A stretch of DNA of 64,000 bases from Algoriphagus halophilus (GTDB lineage Bacteria; Bacteroidota; Bacteroidia; Cytophagales; Cyclobacteriaceae), in NCBI RefSeq assembly GCF_900129785.1, contig NZ_FSRC01000001.1:2232001-2296000 (forward strand), read 5' to 3'. Below are positions 14,858-25,218 of the stretch, piece after piece. The notes beneath the pieces were generated by a model. That model ran no database searches. It worked only from the letters and a program-made list of their open reading frames with translations, and was not told the DNA's origin. A program made the translations under genes and the position numbers. Position 1 is the first letter of the stretch; each line of letters starts with the position of its first letter.

Positions 14858-17320
14858 TTATGGTAAGTCTTTCTTCTCATAGGTCTTTTTGAGGATAAAC
14901 CAGATGATGTAACAACCTATGATCAGGCCTGGAACAAAAGACACAATAATTACGGTAATTCCTGTTGACTCACTTCCTGCGCCTATAATATCGAAATTCC
15001 CATTAAAGAAGAGAGATAAGGAAATGGTGAAAAAACACAGGATTAAAAACACCAAAAACAAAATTTCCCTGTAAATCATATAGGGCCAATTATCTCCGTA
15101 ATTCACCAATATCACATATTGGCTCAAAAACAAAACCACTATAACAATCAACAAGATCAGGGAAATCACCATAAATCCATCTCTATAAACATCCCATCTG
15201 TCTAGTAAGCAAGCACACTCCGCATCATTTTGAAGTTTATTTTCATATGGACTGATCTTGAAATTATAGGCAGCGACTGAATCCCAAGGACTTGAAATTG
15301 AATCTATTCTCATAATTAGATTCTTTCGGGTAAACATAAAATTGGAATCCAGTTCACTCTTGGCTTTTCTATCTAGGGGTGAATAATAGGGATCCGTTTC
15401 AAGATCTGAAATTGGGATGACGGCAGTATACTCGGAATACTCACAATAACTATTGAAATCCAACGGGTAGTCCCGGTTATATTTCCCCTGAATGATTTGA
15501 ATGTCATTACTGGATGCCCAATATAGATCTGAATAAATATAGTTCAAGTTCCCCAAGAGTTTCCCGAGATTGGCAATCCCACTTTTTAGATCAAATGAAA
15601 AAATAGTGGACCATAGGGATTTTTCTTCTGAAGACGCTTCATTGTTTAAAGCATAAAAGGATGAATTGAGCAATGGAATGGTGTCTACCTCAAACATAGC
15701 CGCAGCCAGTGCATCCTGGAACTCAAAGTTAAAGTCATCATTGCCATACCCCCATACAGCCACTCCGCCCAGTTGTTGCTCCATGGCCCAAACGTATTTT
15801 AAATAGAGGCTCTGGCCATCCTCAAACCACACTTGCCTCAATTGATCATGATCCTGGTAATTTATATAGGGAGAGGCTTGCTCTGGATCAAACCCGGAAA
15901 TATAGATGGAATCATTGCTAAAGGAAATTTCGGACTGAATCCTATTCAGGGTCATTTCTCTTCCGGACCCCGAAGATTTGGAATAGGGTTCAAAGTCCTG
16001 CTTAGGCCAAGTAATCCCAAGATATCCTACCGTCATGATCACTTTACTTAATGGCAAGTTCGAGTTCAAATAAAAATTGATGGTTTGCTCAATAGACCCT
16101 CGGCTTACTTTGGGATCATGATATAATGGGCTTGGAGAAAATGGGACATAGGAGGCCGTTACATTCAACTCGTTGGTATGAATTAAGTAATAATCAATCA
16201 CTTGGTTGAGCGCTGCAAAATCATAGGAATAAGACTTTTCCCTGAATTTCAAGGTTCTTAATGCAGGCAAACTCAGACTCAATTCAAACTCCTCAATCCC
16301 ACTCAATTGACTCTTTAACTTACCGATAAATGAAGAAAATCTACCTGAATATTGCTCTCCGAATTCTTCAAAGTAAATAGTAGCCCCTTTGAGGTGATAG
16401 CTTTTGGCATACTGGCTTAAATTCTTTATTAAGGTATTTTGAGCGCTAGTATCCTGAAGGAACCTATTGACTACATAGGCTGATTCACTGAAAATAGACA
16501 GGGATAGGTTTTTTCCTTCATTGATGGCATTTTGAAGAATCTGATCAGTTAGGAGAGCAGTTAACTCTCTGGAATTTCTTGGGGATCCATCTGCATTTAA
16601 ATCGTATCCATACAGAATTAAATCTGTCAAATAACCCAGGTTTTTATTCCTAAGTTGGGACCCCTCTCTATTTGAATACCACCCAAACACTTTTCCCTTG
16701 GGTTGAAGGCAGTAAATTTGATTGGTTTCTAAAACCAAGGAATCTAAAATTTCTGAATCGCACCACATGTTCACTTGACGGAGTTGTTGCAATTTATTGG
16801 AAACAGCAGTAGCATTTTCCTTGGATTCCTGTTGAGCCTGATCTGACAATCCTTTTAGAACGGACTCCAGCTTAAATTGGATGGAATCAATTTTCTCTTT
16901 GGAAGCCTTTGTATCCAATAGGCTGATCGCTTGTTGAATCTGATTCCCCAACTCCATTCCTGTAGTATCATTTGCAGAGATTTCTTGGGCCATTTTCACC
17001 AATTCATCAGAGATTGCCGAAATCGTCGCTGTATCAATGCCTAGGTCCTGTTCAGTTGTCAATTCCTTCAGAAAGTCATAAACTGTCTGCCGCTCTCTCT
17101 TGATTCTATTATCACGGAATCGAATAGGCTGAATGATTTTTTGTATCAGGGATTTTTTGGTGGTGTCTGCTAAGTTGACGGAATCCAAAACAATTTTAGA
17201 TGGTGGGATTTCGGTCTGGGCATAATTCTTCGTCGAAACACAAAAAAACATGATCAAAAACCCAACCCAAAAAATAGAATAGGAGCATTTCATACGATAA
17301 AATTTAGCCGTTGCTTTCAT
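14858..17320 (-). CDS. eCIS-linked membrane-anchored GH18-like protein, catalytic aspartates missing
   Basis: An 820-aa protein, last gene of the eCIS operon, seven bases after the tape-measure gene. Residues 10-35 are a signal sequence ending in YAQ. Residues 75-200 are charged and helical. About 205-555 resembles a GH18 (chitinase-type) barrel: KGKVFGWYSNREGS opens it and GVAVWGYGNDDF closes it. The family motif DGxDxDxE appears as KGATIYFE at 311-318, so the three aspartates are replaced (Lys311, Thr314, Tyr316) and only Glu318 remains. Chitinase activity is therefore doubtful; glycan or peptidoglycan binding is possible. Residues about 725-812 hold three transmembrane segments. A membrane anchor or envelope-passage role for the particle is inference. 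Confidence 0.72.
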   Translation of the reverse strand: MKATAKFYRMKCSYSIFWVGFLIMFFCVSTKNYAQTEIPPSKIVLDSVNLADTTKKSLIQKIIQPIRFRDNRIKRERQTVYDFLKELTTEQDLGIDTATISAISDELVKMAQEISANDTTGMELGNQIQQAISLLDTKASKEKIDSIQFKLESVLKGLSDQAQQESKENATAVSNKLQQLRQVNMWCDSEILDSLVLETNQIYCLQPKGKVFGWYSNREGSQLRNKNLGYLTDLILYGYDLNADGSPRNSRELTALLTDQILQNAINEGKNLSLSIFSESAYVVNRFLQDTSAQNTLIKNLSQYAKSYHLKGATIYFEEFGEQYSGRFSSFIGKLKSQLSGIEEFELSLSLPALRTLKFREKSYSYDFAALNQVIDYYLIHTNELNVTASYVPFSPSPLYHDPKVSRGSIEQTINFYLNSNLPLSKVIMTVGYLGITWPKQDFEPYSKSSGSGREMTLNRIQSEISFSNDSIYISGFDPEQASPYINYQDHDQLRQVWFEDGQSLYLKYVWAMEQQLGGVAVWGYGNDDFNFEFQDALAAAMFEVDTIPLLNSSFYALNNEASSEEKSLWSTIFSFDLKSGIANLGKLLGNLNYIYSDLYWASSNDIQIIQGKYNRDYPLDFNSYCEYSEYTAVIPISDLETDPYYSPLDRKAKSELDSNFMFTRKNLIMRIDSISSPWDSVAAYNFKISPYENKLQNDAECACLLDRWDVYRDGFMVISLILLIVIVVLFLSQYVILVNYGDNWPYMIYREILFLVFLILCFFTISLSLFFNGNFDIIGAGSESTGITVIIVSFVPGLIIGCYIIWFILKKTYEKKDLP

Positions 17321-17327
17321 AGTAATA

Positions 17328-20300
17328 TCATCTCCAGTTTATCTCGATTCCTTTCTTCATCCAGGGTAGTTTGACCATAGATATTCCCCAAGGAATACTA
17401 TCCAATAATACATCCACGCTCTTCTTTTCCACTACCAAAATCAGTGAACTAAAGCCATGTTCAAGTCTTCCTTCCCGTTGTAAAAATGTTTCCCTTACTG
17501 CATCATGAGACACGTTTTTCATTTTTTCCCAATTACTTTTCATGCCTCCCAACATGGCTTCTCCCATGCTTTTTTCATGCTCCGTTAGTTCAATCTCTGC
17601 CTCCAAATGCTCCTCCGGAGAAATCCCGGTCAAAAACTTATTGAGAACGAGTTCGTATTCCGGAAAATCTGTATGCCCATATGCGATGTATTGTAAGAGG
17701 TGGCAGGCCCTATGTTGTGCCTCTTGAGAAACAAAGCCTGTATTTTCAAGCCATTCCAATTTGGTGAGGAGCATCGTTAAAAATGGCCAGCAAAGTACCA
17801 GTCCACCATTTTTTACAAACATTTGATCCCCTTCTTTTAGGTCAACACTGTTATTTTCTTCCATTAATTCAACCTTTAAAAATTGTTCTACCGAAGTTAC
17901 CACTAGTGAGTCTACCCTACTTTTAAAAGAATCCTGCTTATAGGCCTGGTGAAGAATTGATTTCCAAGGGTAGCCGGAAAAATTCTTGAGTAAATAATGA
18001 TAGAATAGCAAATAATACCGGGAATCAATCTGCGAATTACCTGACCTGACCTGAAACCATGCAAATGAATAAACTAACCACCGCCACTTGGCAGGGTTGA
18101 CATTTTTAATGTAAACAAAAGGAGCCAACTCTAAGAGTTTAAGGATGTATTCCTTTTGCCTGGAATCGGAAAAGAGCGATTCAAAAACTCTTCGATCTCC
18201 AAACTTCAAAAGCATTTCACGAAGAGGTTCCAAATATTCATCCCCTGCATCCTGTAAAGTCTCAAATAGATTAGGATTTGTATTTTGATAGGAGTTTACT
18301 TCCTCGCCCTTAGAGTATTTTTGGATATCTAAATTCTTCTTTAATTCATTCTTGGAATTACCCTGATCATCGAATGAAGCAATTAACTGCTGAAAACCTG
18401 GTATTTCCTGACTGAGCTTTTTGGTACTTTTAAGTAGCAATAGAATTGAGTTCCTCTGTGTCAGCCCTTGTTTTGAAAGTAGGCTTTCCAAGGTCCTTGA
18501 GTCCAGTTGATATCCCAATAATTTTCGTTGAGAATCAGTGGCATGATCAACCAGGGAGATATATTCCATTAAAAACACTGAAAGGTTTTTGATGGGGCTC
18601 CACCAAGGCAAAAACCCTCTCTCTTTTATAAAACCAAAAGTTTCACTCCATCGAAGTAACTCTGCCACTTTGTTTACTGAAGCGGCATCCTGAATGGACT
18701 CTAAATGTTTTAAGAAATGTGACTTAATCCTTGAATCCAATTGACTTGATTGCTCGACTTTTATCTTCAGGTAGGTTTGACTAATCACTTCCTTGTTTTC
18801 CCAAATCAATCTATTGACTACTTTCTTGGTGAAAAAATCCAGGTATCCGTCCAAAGAAATCTGATCGGAAAGCGCCCTCCCTTCCCTCAAGAAATCGAGC
18901 ATTAATTCCTCCAGGTTGGATGGTAGGATAATGTTTGTAGATAAGAAGTCTAAAAAAAATGAATGCACACGAAGTAAGCTGTTAGCCAGCTCCTGCTTAA
19001 AAGGTCTGTTTTCCAATAAAGCTGAAACCTGTTCATGAAAAGATAGGGGCCTCTTTTGAGGAATGATGGATGGAGGAGGCAATTCCAAAGACTTCTTTTT
19101 TGACTCGAGAAAAAGTCTAGTTTCATTGGGAAAAACAGTGGTCAATTGTTGCCATTCCTTGGGCTTAAGATGGGTGAAAAACACTTCTAAAAGGGCTATA
19201 CTAATTTTCCCTATGGTCATTTGATCGCCCTGGTTTAGGAGCTGTGCTTCATAAATCAAGGCCCAAATTCTTCTTACCTCTAACCGTACTTTCTGTGAAT
19301 CAACCATCGAATGCTCACCTTTCTTAACCAAATCAGTAAGATCACCGAGACTCGAATTGATGCGTTTCGAAATGATTGCTCCAAGAACCCCTTTCACCTC
19401 TCCATCACTTGCTGCATCTCTCAGAAAAGGATAAAACAAAGCCTGCAACTCAGCCAGATCTTTTCTGGCGGTAAATTTCACCGCTGATAAAAATGGGAGT
19501 TTAGCATCCTTGGCAAAAAATGTTTTTGGGTAATTTCTGAAGTTCCTCACCTGTGAAAGAGGAACCAGACTTAAAAATAGTTGCAAATGGAATGTCTTTG
19601 ATTCCAGTGCATTTTGGGGATGGATTACTTCTAAGATCCGTCTCCACAAAAATTGATTTTGATGATTTCGCTTTGCATGGGAAAGGACTATTTTGTTAAT
19701 CAAGGTCAATCCTGCCTTGAGCTTTTCCACTGTATGTTCGGAGCTGACTTTATGGAGCTCTCCAAATTCGGAAACCACTAGTTTAAGTTGATCTTCTTTA
19801 CTGATGGAACGCCCTTGAAACAAAGATTTTAATTCTTCAAAATAACTCCCCATCTGTGGCAAGGAGCGGGATAAGGCCTTTAATAAATCATCCAAATCAA
19901 CGGTTCCCAGTAAGCCGAGTAACCGTTCTTTTGCCGCTGTAGACTGCGTGTGATAACTGGATAATATTGATGTCACGAACGCATGGTTTGTTGCAACCAA
20001 TAAATTCATTCCCTGCTGGAGATCAGAGAGACTTAAGTCTTGATGATCGGTCGGTAAAACACCAATTTTTAAATAGCTCTCAATAAGATTTAAATAATTT
20101 CTCCATAGGAGTTCATTGGATAAATTCTCTATCTGTTTCCTATTTTCTTGGTGTGGCTTTTGAATATGATTCTGGGGTTCCTCAGGCATCAAAGTGGCTG
20201 CTAACAAGATTGTTTCAGGGTTTTTCAGATTTACTTTCTCCGCTATTTTCATTACCTCGCCCCATACCTGAAATGGACTAGATGATACATTGGTGAACGC

Positions 20301-21584
20301 CTTTGCCAATCCCCCAAACCAGGCTCGGATCGATTCATCATTAATTCTAGTACTAAATGAAATATAGGATCTTATCCCATTGATTATCAATTGGTTTTTA
20401 CTTTCAATAAAATCAATTCCTTTCAAGGGATGAAGCAGTATGCTATCCAGCAAAAATGACCAAGAGTCGGACTGATCTCCAGCAAGCATAGAAATGATCT
20501 GTTGAAGCTGAGTTTCAGAAAGTCGCTCTAAAAAATCAGGATGTGTTGAAATCACATACTTCAATTTAGAGGCATTGGACAAAGCATCCCACCCTTTAAG
20601 ATCTGTCAAATATGCCAATTGATAGGAATCCAATAATTCAACCCACTCATCTGACACTTGAGTTTCTGGTTTAACAACATCCTCCTGATTAATTGAATTT
20701 TTCTTAATTAAGGATACCACCTCCTTCAAGTCTTTGAGCACAAAACTTTGGTCCGCATAGGTTTCTATCGCTGCCTCCAACCTTTTTAATAAAGTGGAAA
20801 AACTCAGGTTGTAATGAGCAGCGATCTGTTCTAGCATCTTCTGGGAAAATGCGACTCGGTTCATTTTTGGACCACTGTTCTTTAGGATAAAATTTAAAAT
20901 AAAGTAGTTAAGTGCCTTCTCAGTGAGATTGATTTGGGTCTCCTCTTTTTCCTCTTTTAATCGAACCTTCCTGATATGGTGCTTATAAGATATAATCCAA
21001 GCTCCTTCAACCGGCTCTAAAATCCGGATTAGTTTTTCAACCTGCTCATTATCCATCCCGTAGGCAATCCGTTTCCTTGCATTTTCATTGGAGGCACCCA
21101 GATTCAATACAATGGATTTAAGTGATTCTGGTTCCTGCTCAATTAATTGATCTACCAATTCCATCAATTCAAGCTGATTACCCAGCCAGGAAGGGAAATA
21201 CCCTTTTTGGAGAAATTGGAAAAATGCCTCGAGTAAAAATTCGATATTACTTCCACCGGTACGGTTTATGGATTTGATAGAGGAGGCGTATTTAGAACTC
21301 AATATGCCCGATAAGCTTTGTTTTAATGCTTTCTGAATTAGCTCATCCAACGAGTTCTCAAGTTCAAATGGAGTAATCTTTCCTAAATCAATGGATAGTT
21401 CATCTAGCTCCAATAAAACTTTTCCGGGCAAAACCTCCTCCAAAACAGTTTCGATGCATTGAGATAATTTGCTGAAAAACACGCTTTCTAAAAACTCATT
21501 GGATTTTTTGGCCTGATTCAAGTTGGAATAAGAAAAATCCAACGCTAGGTGTTCGATGATATGAGATGAGGAGTTTTGCATCAT
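17328..21584 (-). CDS. eCIS tape-measure protein (CIS_TMP, Afp14-like)
   Basis: A 1418-aa protein. The N-terminus has HIIEHLALDFSYSN followed by ELDELSIDLGKI, and the C-terminus has GGLVLCWPFLTMLL, LQYIAYG and the closing WGISMVKLPWMKKGIEINW, both ends typical of the contractile-injection-system tape measure family. The middle (about 150-1200) is largely helical, leucine-rich and repetitive, as expected for a chain that lies in the tube lumen during assembly and sets its length. It starts right at the stop of the upstream baseplate gene (TAAATG) and is followed by the GH18-like gene. Cytoplasmic assembly factor. Length is at the large end for the family as I know it. Confidence 0.88.
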   Translation of the reverse strand: MMQNSSSHIIEHLALDFSYSNLNQAKKSNEFLESVFFSKLSQCIETVLEEVLPGKVLLELDELSIDLGKITPFELENSLDELIQKALKQSLSGILSSKYASSIKSINRTGGSNIEFLLEAFFQFLQKGYFPSWLGNQLELMELVDQLIEQEPESLKSIVLNLGASNENARKRIAYGMDNEQVEKLIRILEPVEGAWIISYKHHIRKVRLKEEKEETQINLTEKALNYFILNFILKNSGPKMNRVAFSQKMLEQIAAHYNLSFSTLLKRLEAAIETYADQSFVLKDLKEVVSLIKKNSINQEDVVKPETQVSDEWVELLDSYQLAYLTDLKGWDALSNASKLKYVISTHPDFLERLSETQLQQIISMLAGDQSDSWSFLLDSILLHPLKGIDFIESKNQLIINGIRSYISFSTRINDESIRAWFGGLAKAFTNVSSSPFQVWGEVMKIAEKVNLKNPETILLAATLMPEEPQNHIQKPHQENRKQIENLSNELLWRNYLNLIESYLKIGVLPTDHQDLSLSDLQQGMNLLVATNHAFVTSILSSYHTQSTAAKERLLGLLGTVDLDDLLKALSRSLPQMGSYFEELKSLFQGRSISKEDQLKLVVSEFGELHKVSSEHTVEKLKAGLTLINKIVLSHAKRNHQNQFLWRRILEVIHPQNALESKTFHLQLFLSLVPLSQVRNFRNYPKTFFAKDAKLPFLSAVKFTARKDLAELQALFYPFLRDAASDGEVKGVLGAIISKRINSSLGDLTDLVKKGEHSMVDSQKVRLEVRRIWALIYEAQLLNQGDQMTIGKISIALLEVFFTHLKPKEWQQLTTVFPNETRLFLESKKKSLELPPPSIIPQKRPLSFHEQVSALLENRPFKQELANSLLRVHSFFLDFLSTNIILPSNLEELMLDFLREGRALSDQISLDGYLDFFTKKVVNRLIWENKEVISQTYLKIKVEQSSQLDSRIKSHFLKHLESIQDAASVNKVAELLRWSETFGFIKERGFLPWWSPIKNLSVFLMEYISLVDHATDSQRKLLGYQLDSRTLESLLSKQGLTQRNSILLLLKSTKKLSQEIPGFQQLIASFDDQGNSKNELKKNLDIQKYSKGEEVNSYQNTNPNLFETLQDAGDEYLEPLREMLLKFGDRRVFESLFSDSRQKEYILKLLELAPFVYIKNVNPAKWRWLVYSFAWFQVRSGNSQIDSRYYLLFYHYLLKNFSGYPWKSILHQAYKQDSFKSRVDSLVVTSVEQFLKVELMEENNSVDLKEGDQMFVKNGGLVLCWPFLTMLLTKLEWLENTGFVSQEAQHRACHLLQYIAYGHTDFPEYELVLNKFLTGISPEEHLEAEIELTEHEKSMGEAMLGGMKSNWEKMKNVSHDAVRETFLQREGRLEHGFSSLILVVEKKSVDVLLDSIPWGISMVKLPWMKKGIEINWR

Positions 21585-24443
21585 TTATCTTTCCTCCTCC
21601 CATTTGTGAAGCAATCGAAACAAACTTAAAGAAGTGGAATACAGCTTTTCGCTTTTTTGAATGAGCGCCTCTTTCCAAGCAAAGAATCTTTTTTGAAACT
21701 CTTTCATCTCATCCAGGTTTTTCCAATAAACCGATAAATTCAAGTGTGCTGGGATTCTGTTTTTGGCCAAGGTCTCCACATAATGCCTGAAATGAATCTC
21801 TTGGAATCTTGCGGGCCAATCTGGTAAAATCAGACTTGTCTTTAGATTGAAAAATGATTCTCCGATAATATCTTTTGAGGGAAGCCTTCTTGCTAAAACC
21901 AGTTTGTTCTGCTGCACTCTCCCTTCCTTACTGAGCGTCCCCGTCAATCTGATCTTTTCTACCTCTTTTAACGCTAACACCCCTTGTAACTCCACATCCC
22001 CATTCATTAAATAAACCAATCGACGGGTTTCTTCCCATAAATTCTCCACCAATTGATTTTTGGGAAGGGATCCTACCAGCATAGCAGTGGCCAAGGCTTT
22101 GCCTTCCTCACTTTTTAGGGTTACTTGAATACCATCGACCTGATAGTTTGAAATGGAAATAGCTGCTTGAAAAAATTCATTTAGCAATTGATTTCTATCT
22201 TTTAACGCTTGGTTCCAGTTGGAAGTAAAGGTAACCTCCCCTTTTTCATTGCTCAGATAAAACCCATATTCGGAACCCTTTAGCATCTCTTTCAACAGAA
22301 TATGATCTACTAAGAAGAGTCCTTCCGAATCCAGATTCATCATCCGGATATGCTGAATGGTAGCTCCAATCCTCCTAAATCCTTCATTCAGTTTTTTGCC
22401 TTCCCAGATTCTTACCCAATTAGTAGAAGTCTTTTGGAATAAAATTTCCCAGTTTCTCAACAGTGATTTCTTTTGAGAAATCATATAACTATCCGATTGA
22501 AGGGGATTTGCAAAGAGAGTCTTGACTGGTATTTTACCAAAACTCAATCGTTCAGAATTGGAAGGTTCGTTGATCTTCTCCCATTCGTGTTGATTTAAAG
22601 AACGATAGGTATTCGTTAATTTGCTCTTATCAAGGTGGGTTTTGGAGGTGGAAAGCTGCTCATCATAGGAAGATGGGTGATGCTTTTCAATCTCTCCTAT
22701 TAAAGACTCCTGAATTTTACTGATACCAGCCTTCAGGGCAATCAATTTTTCAATCCCATAGGTCTCAGAAGCTTTTTTGCCAGAAAATCTTTGACCAATT
22801 CCACGGTAATAATTAAAGCGATCAATTTTTTCCAGTAGGCTTGCTTTGGCGTTTATCAACGATTCCTGAAAACGCTGTTCAGAGGATATCAGGTTTACCT
22901 GCCTTGCTACTTTAAAGGGAACTTCACTCAAGTCCTCGCCAAACCTCCCCAGAAAATGATCTAAAATCCTATTCTTCCGGTCATACTTTTGTTGAATTTT
23001 CTCTCCTGAAAAATGATTCAAGGATTCGTTGGTCCCTGTCATCTCATCAGGAACACCAGAAGTATCCAGCAATTCTGAAAGGCCAACCACCGAACTTATC
23101 TTCTGGGAAAAGTAAGTAGGGCCATCTACGCCTGATTTAGGATCTATTAATTCTGAAAAATTGGATAATTGAGACAGGTAATTGCCCATCAATTGCTCCA
23201 TCAACAATAAGTATCCTTTCAGCTGATTTGCTTTTGCTTTTCGTTCCTCCGGATCTTGAGAGGACAATCCCTCTTTCCCAATGCCATAGATTCTTGGAAA
23301 GTGATGGGATATGGATGTGTAGTTTCCCAAATTCCTAAATCTCCCCTTCAACTTGCTATCAAGGAAACTGTCCTTATACAAATCATGCTGATACTGCCGG
23401 AAATTTTTAGACCACAATTCCAATAAAAATTCATCTACCATAGATTGGTTAATCAACTGTGGGTTTTCGTTGACTCGGATTTTCAGTGTATGGTAAATCG
23501 CATCAGGATTGGTGATTTTGGTAATCAGATTGAAATATTTCCCTTCCCCAACCTGTTGGGGATCTTCTCCATTTGCAAGTTTTAACTCTAGGTTCCAAGT
23601 TTTTTTTACCCCGGCTATCTTTGAAAAAATGCTTTGAAAATTATCTTCGAGTAAGCCTCTCGCTCTAGGTTTCAATTCTTTTGATTTAATAAAACCGCCT
23701 TGAAGCTTTGGCCCAGAAAAAATCTCCTTCAAGCTGAGCCCTTCTATCATCAACTCTTCAAAACTGGAATAGGCAACGGTTTGATAGAGGTACTTTTCCA
23801 ATTCAAAGAGGATTTCTGCCATCACCTTATTGGGCTCAAGCTCCTCTTTAATTTCTATCTCCGCACTCAAGACAAAAGGTTCGGGTTTTAATAAAACCAC
23901 CTCTTCAAAATACTCTCCCAGATTCCTAACTCCCTCCAAATACGCACGCAGGGATTTTAAAAAACCTTCCTCCCTACTTGGGTTTTGTTCCAGTTCTTTG
24001 GAAAATGCCAATGAGGGCATAATCTCCAATTTATAGAGGCCATTTAAGGATTCTGCTTTATACTCCTCTTGAAGAGGAATCAACCAGGCATTTTGAATCT
24101 CCTCAAAAGAATCAATGATCAACTTTCTAAAATCTACTAGCGTAACCGGGTGATTACTAAAAACAGCTGAGGGTGAATGGAATGAATTTTTACGGGGGCT
24201 AATGAGGCCTTTGGGAGGGGTAGCAAGAATATCCTCGATTGGGAAATTTGTCCGAAAAGCAATATCTGTGAGACCAAAGCATAGTTGCTCTAAAATGGTT
24301 ACTCCTGGGTCATGGGCGTTATAGTCTGTCCACTCCTCCCCACTTAGTTTTTGGACATAACTTAGCCCCAATTTTTTCAATTCAAAAAAATCTTCAGCAA
24401 TCGCAAGTTTCTCGTTTTTTAAAAGGGGTTTGCTTTTGGCCAT
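21585..24443 (-). CDS. eCIS baseplate protein, Afp12-like
   Basis: A 952-aa structural protein. Near the N-terminus, residues 36-70 read EEWTDYNAHDPGVTILEQL, the block shared by phage gp6/gp7-type and Afp12 baseplate wedge proteins. The remainder has long mixed alpha/beta regions without another motif I recognise. It would pair with the baseplate J-like protein (25219-28794) to form the wedges around the spike. Its start follows the preceding fibre-like gene directly (TAA then ATG), and its stop abuts the tape measure start, so translation through this part of the operon is tightly coupled. The Afp12 assignment rests on that motif, size and gene order. Confidence 0.8.
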   Translation of the reverse strand: MAKSKPLLKNEKLAIAEDFFELKKLGLSYVQKLSGEEWTDYNAHDPGVTILEQLCFGLTDIAFRTNFPIEDILATPPKGLISPRKNSFHSPSAVFSNHPVTLVDFRKLIIDSFEEIQNAWLIPLQEEYKAESLNGLYKLEIMPSLAFSKELEQNPSREEGFLKSLRAYLEGVRNLGEYFEEVVLLKPEPFVLSAEIEIKEELEPNKVMAEILFELEKYLYQTVAYSSFEELMIEGLSLKEIFSGPKLQGGFIKSKELKPRARGLLEDNFQSIFSKIAGVKKTWNLELKLANGEDPQQVGEGKYFNLITKITNPDAIYHTLKIRVNENPQLINQSMVDEFLLELWSKNFRQYQHDLYKDSFLDSKLKGRFRNLGNYTSISHHFPRIYGIGKEGLSSQDPEERKAKANQLKGYLLLMEQLMGNYLSQLSNFSELIDPKSGVDGPTYFSQKISSVVGLSELLDTSGVPDEMTGTNESLNHFSGEKIQQKYDRKNRILDHFLGRFGEDLSEVPFKVARQVNLISSEQRFQESLINAKASLLEKIDRFNYYRGIGQRFSGKKASETYGIEKLIALKAGISKIQESLIGEIEKHHPSSYDEQLSTSKTHLDKSKLTNTYRSLNQHEWEKINEPSNSERLSFGKIPVKTLFANPLQSDSYMISQKKSLLRNWEILFQKTSTNWVRIWEGKKLNEGFRRIGATIQHIRMMNLDSEGLFLVDHILLKEMLKGSEYGFYLSNEKGEVTFTSNWNQALKDRNQLLNEFFQAAISISNYQVDGIQVTLKSEEGKALATAMLVGSLPKNQLVENLWEETRRLVYLMNGDVELQGVLALKEVEKIRLTGTLSKEGRVQQNKLVLARRLPSKDIIGESFFNLKTSLILPDWPARFQEIHFRHYVETLAKNRIPAHLNLSVYWKNLDEMKEFQKRFFAWKEALIQKSEKLYSTSLSLFRLLHKWEEER

Positions 24444-25199
24444 TTAAAAATTAGTTAAAAAATCATCATCCCAAATTTTTGATATCTGATAATATATTTC
24501 ACAATCGCCCCCATAATTACTAAGGGTTCTGATTTGAAGTCCATAGTCAAAAGTATCCCCCACCCATTTCAGACTGATTTTGTTCCACCAATACCCGTAA
24601 TAAGCACATGTCTTTGTGATTTTAGGTTTGGACTTCCCATAGGTACTCAAAGCAGTTGCATGAAGTAGTGCATACTTTCCTTGTTGCTTCTTTCCTGCAT
24701 AGGCCATGATTTCAAATCCTTGGCAACCTGTCAGGCCACTGAGGATCTGATGCCATTTTCCATCGGCTGGGACCCGATCACTTTTGAAACTTCCAACTCT
24801 TCCCTTGGAAGCTATTAAGCCGTTGACATCTAATTTTTGGGTTGGAAACATGGTGCCGATTCCTATGTTTCCTTCTTTTTGAAAGTATATAGTGGGAAGA
24901 TCCGAATCTCCTTCCCGAAGGATCAAGCCCTTGGTTTCTCCCTTTCCATTGGAAATAATCCAACTCGACTTCTTGTCTTTGAGACTATCATAAAAACTGA
25001 GTAATTTTTCCTCATTTCCAACTGGAAAAATCATCAATCCATCCTCCTCCGTTTTGTTGATTCCATCATCTACTTTATTGAACATAGAATCAATCAAAAT
25101 CACAAAATGATTTTCTAAGGGAAGGGCTCCACCTCTAAAATACTTTTTAAGCTGCTCCCGATTATTAATTACTATTCTACCAGAATTTAGTTCTTCCAT
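24444..25199 (-). CDS. Putative eCIS fibre/adhesin-type protein
   Basis: A 251-aa protein between the two large baseplate genes. Residues 18-47 include LKKYFRGGALPLENHFVILI, a helical segment of the kind that attaches fibres in Bacteroidota eCIS. Residues 108-122 have NIGIGTMFPTQKLDVNG, the beta-strand stalk motif common in phage and bacterial tail fibres. The C-terminal 130 residues are rich in Tyr, Trp and Gly (AYYGYWWNKISLKWVGDTF) and look like a compact beta-sandwich head. It could be the target-recognition protein, taking the place of the much larger Afp13 fibre. The family is not certain and binding specificity cannot be read. Confidence 0.6.
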   Translation of the reverse strand: MEELNSGRIVINNREQLKKYFRGGALPLENHFVILIDSMFNKVDDGINKTEEDGLMIFPVGNEEKLLSFYDSLKDKKSSWIISNGKGETKGLILREGDSDLPTIYFQKEGNIGIGTMFPTQKLDVNGLIASKGRVGSFKSDRVPADGKWHQILSGLTGCQGFEIMAYAGKKQQGKYALLHATALSTYGKSKPKITKTCAYYGYWWNKISLKWVGDTFDYGLQIRTLSNYGGDCEIYYQISKIWDDDFLTNF

Positions 25200-25218
25200 G
25201 GAGGGTTCTTTTTCTTAT

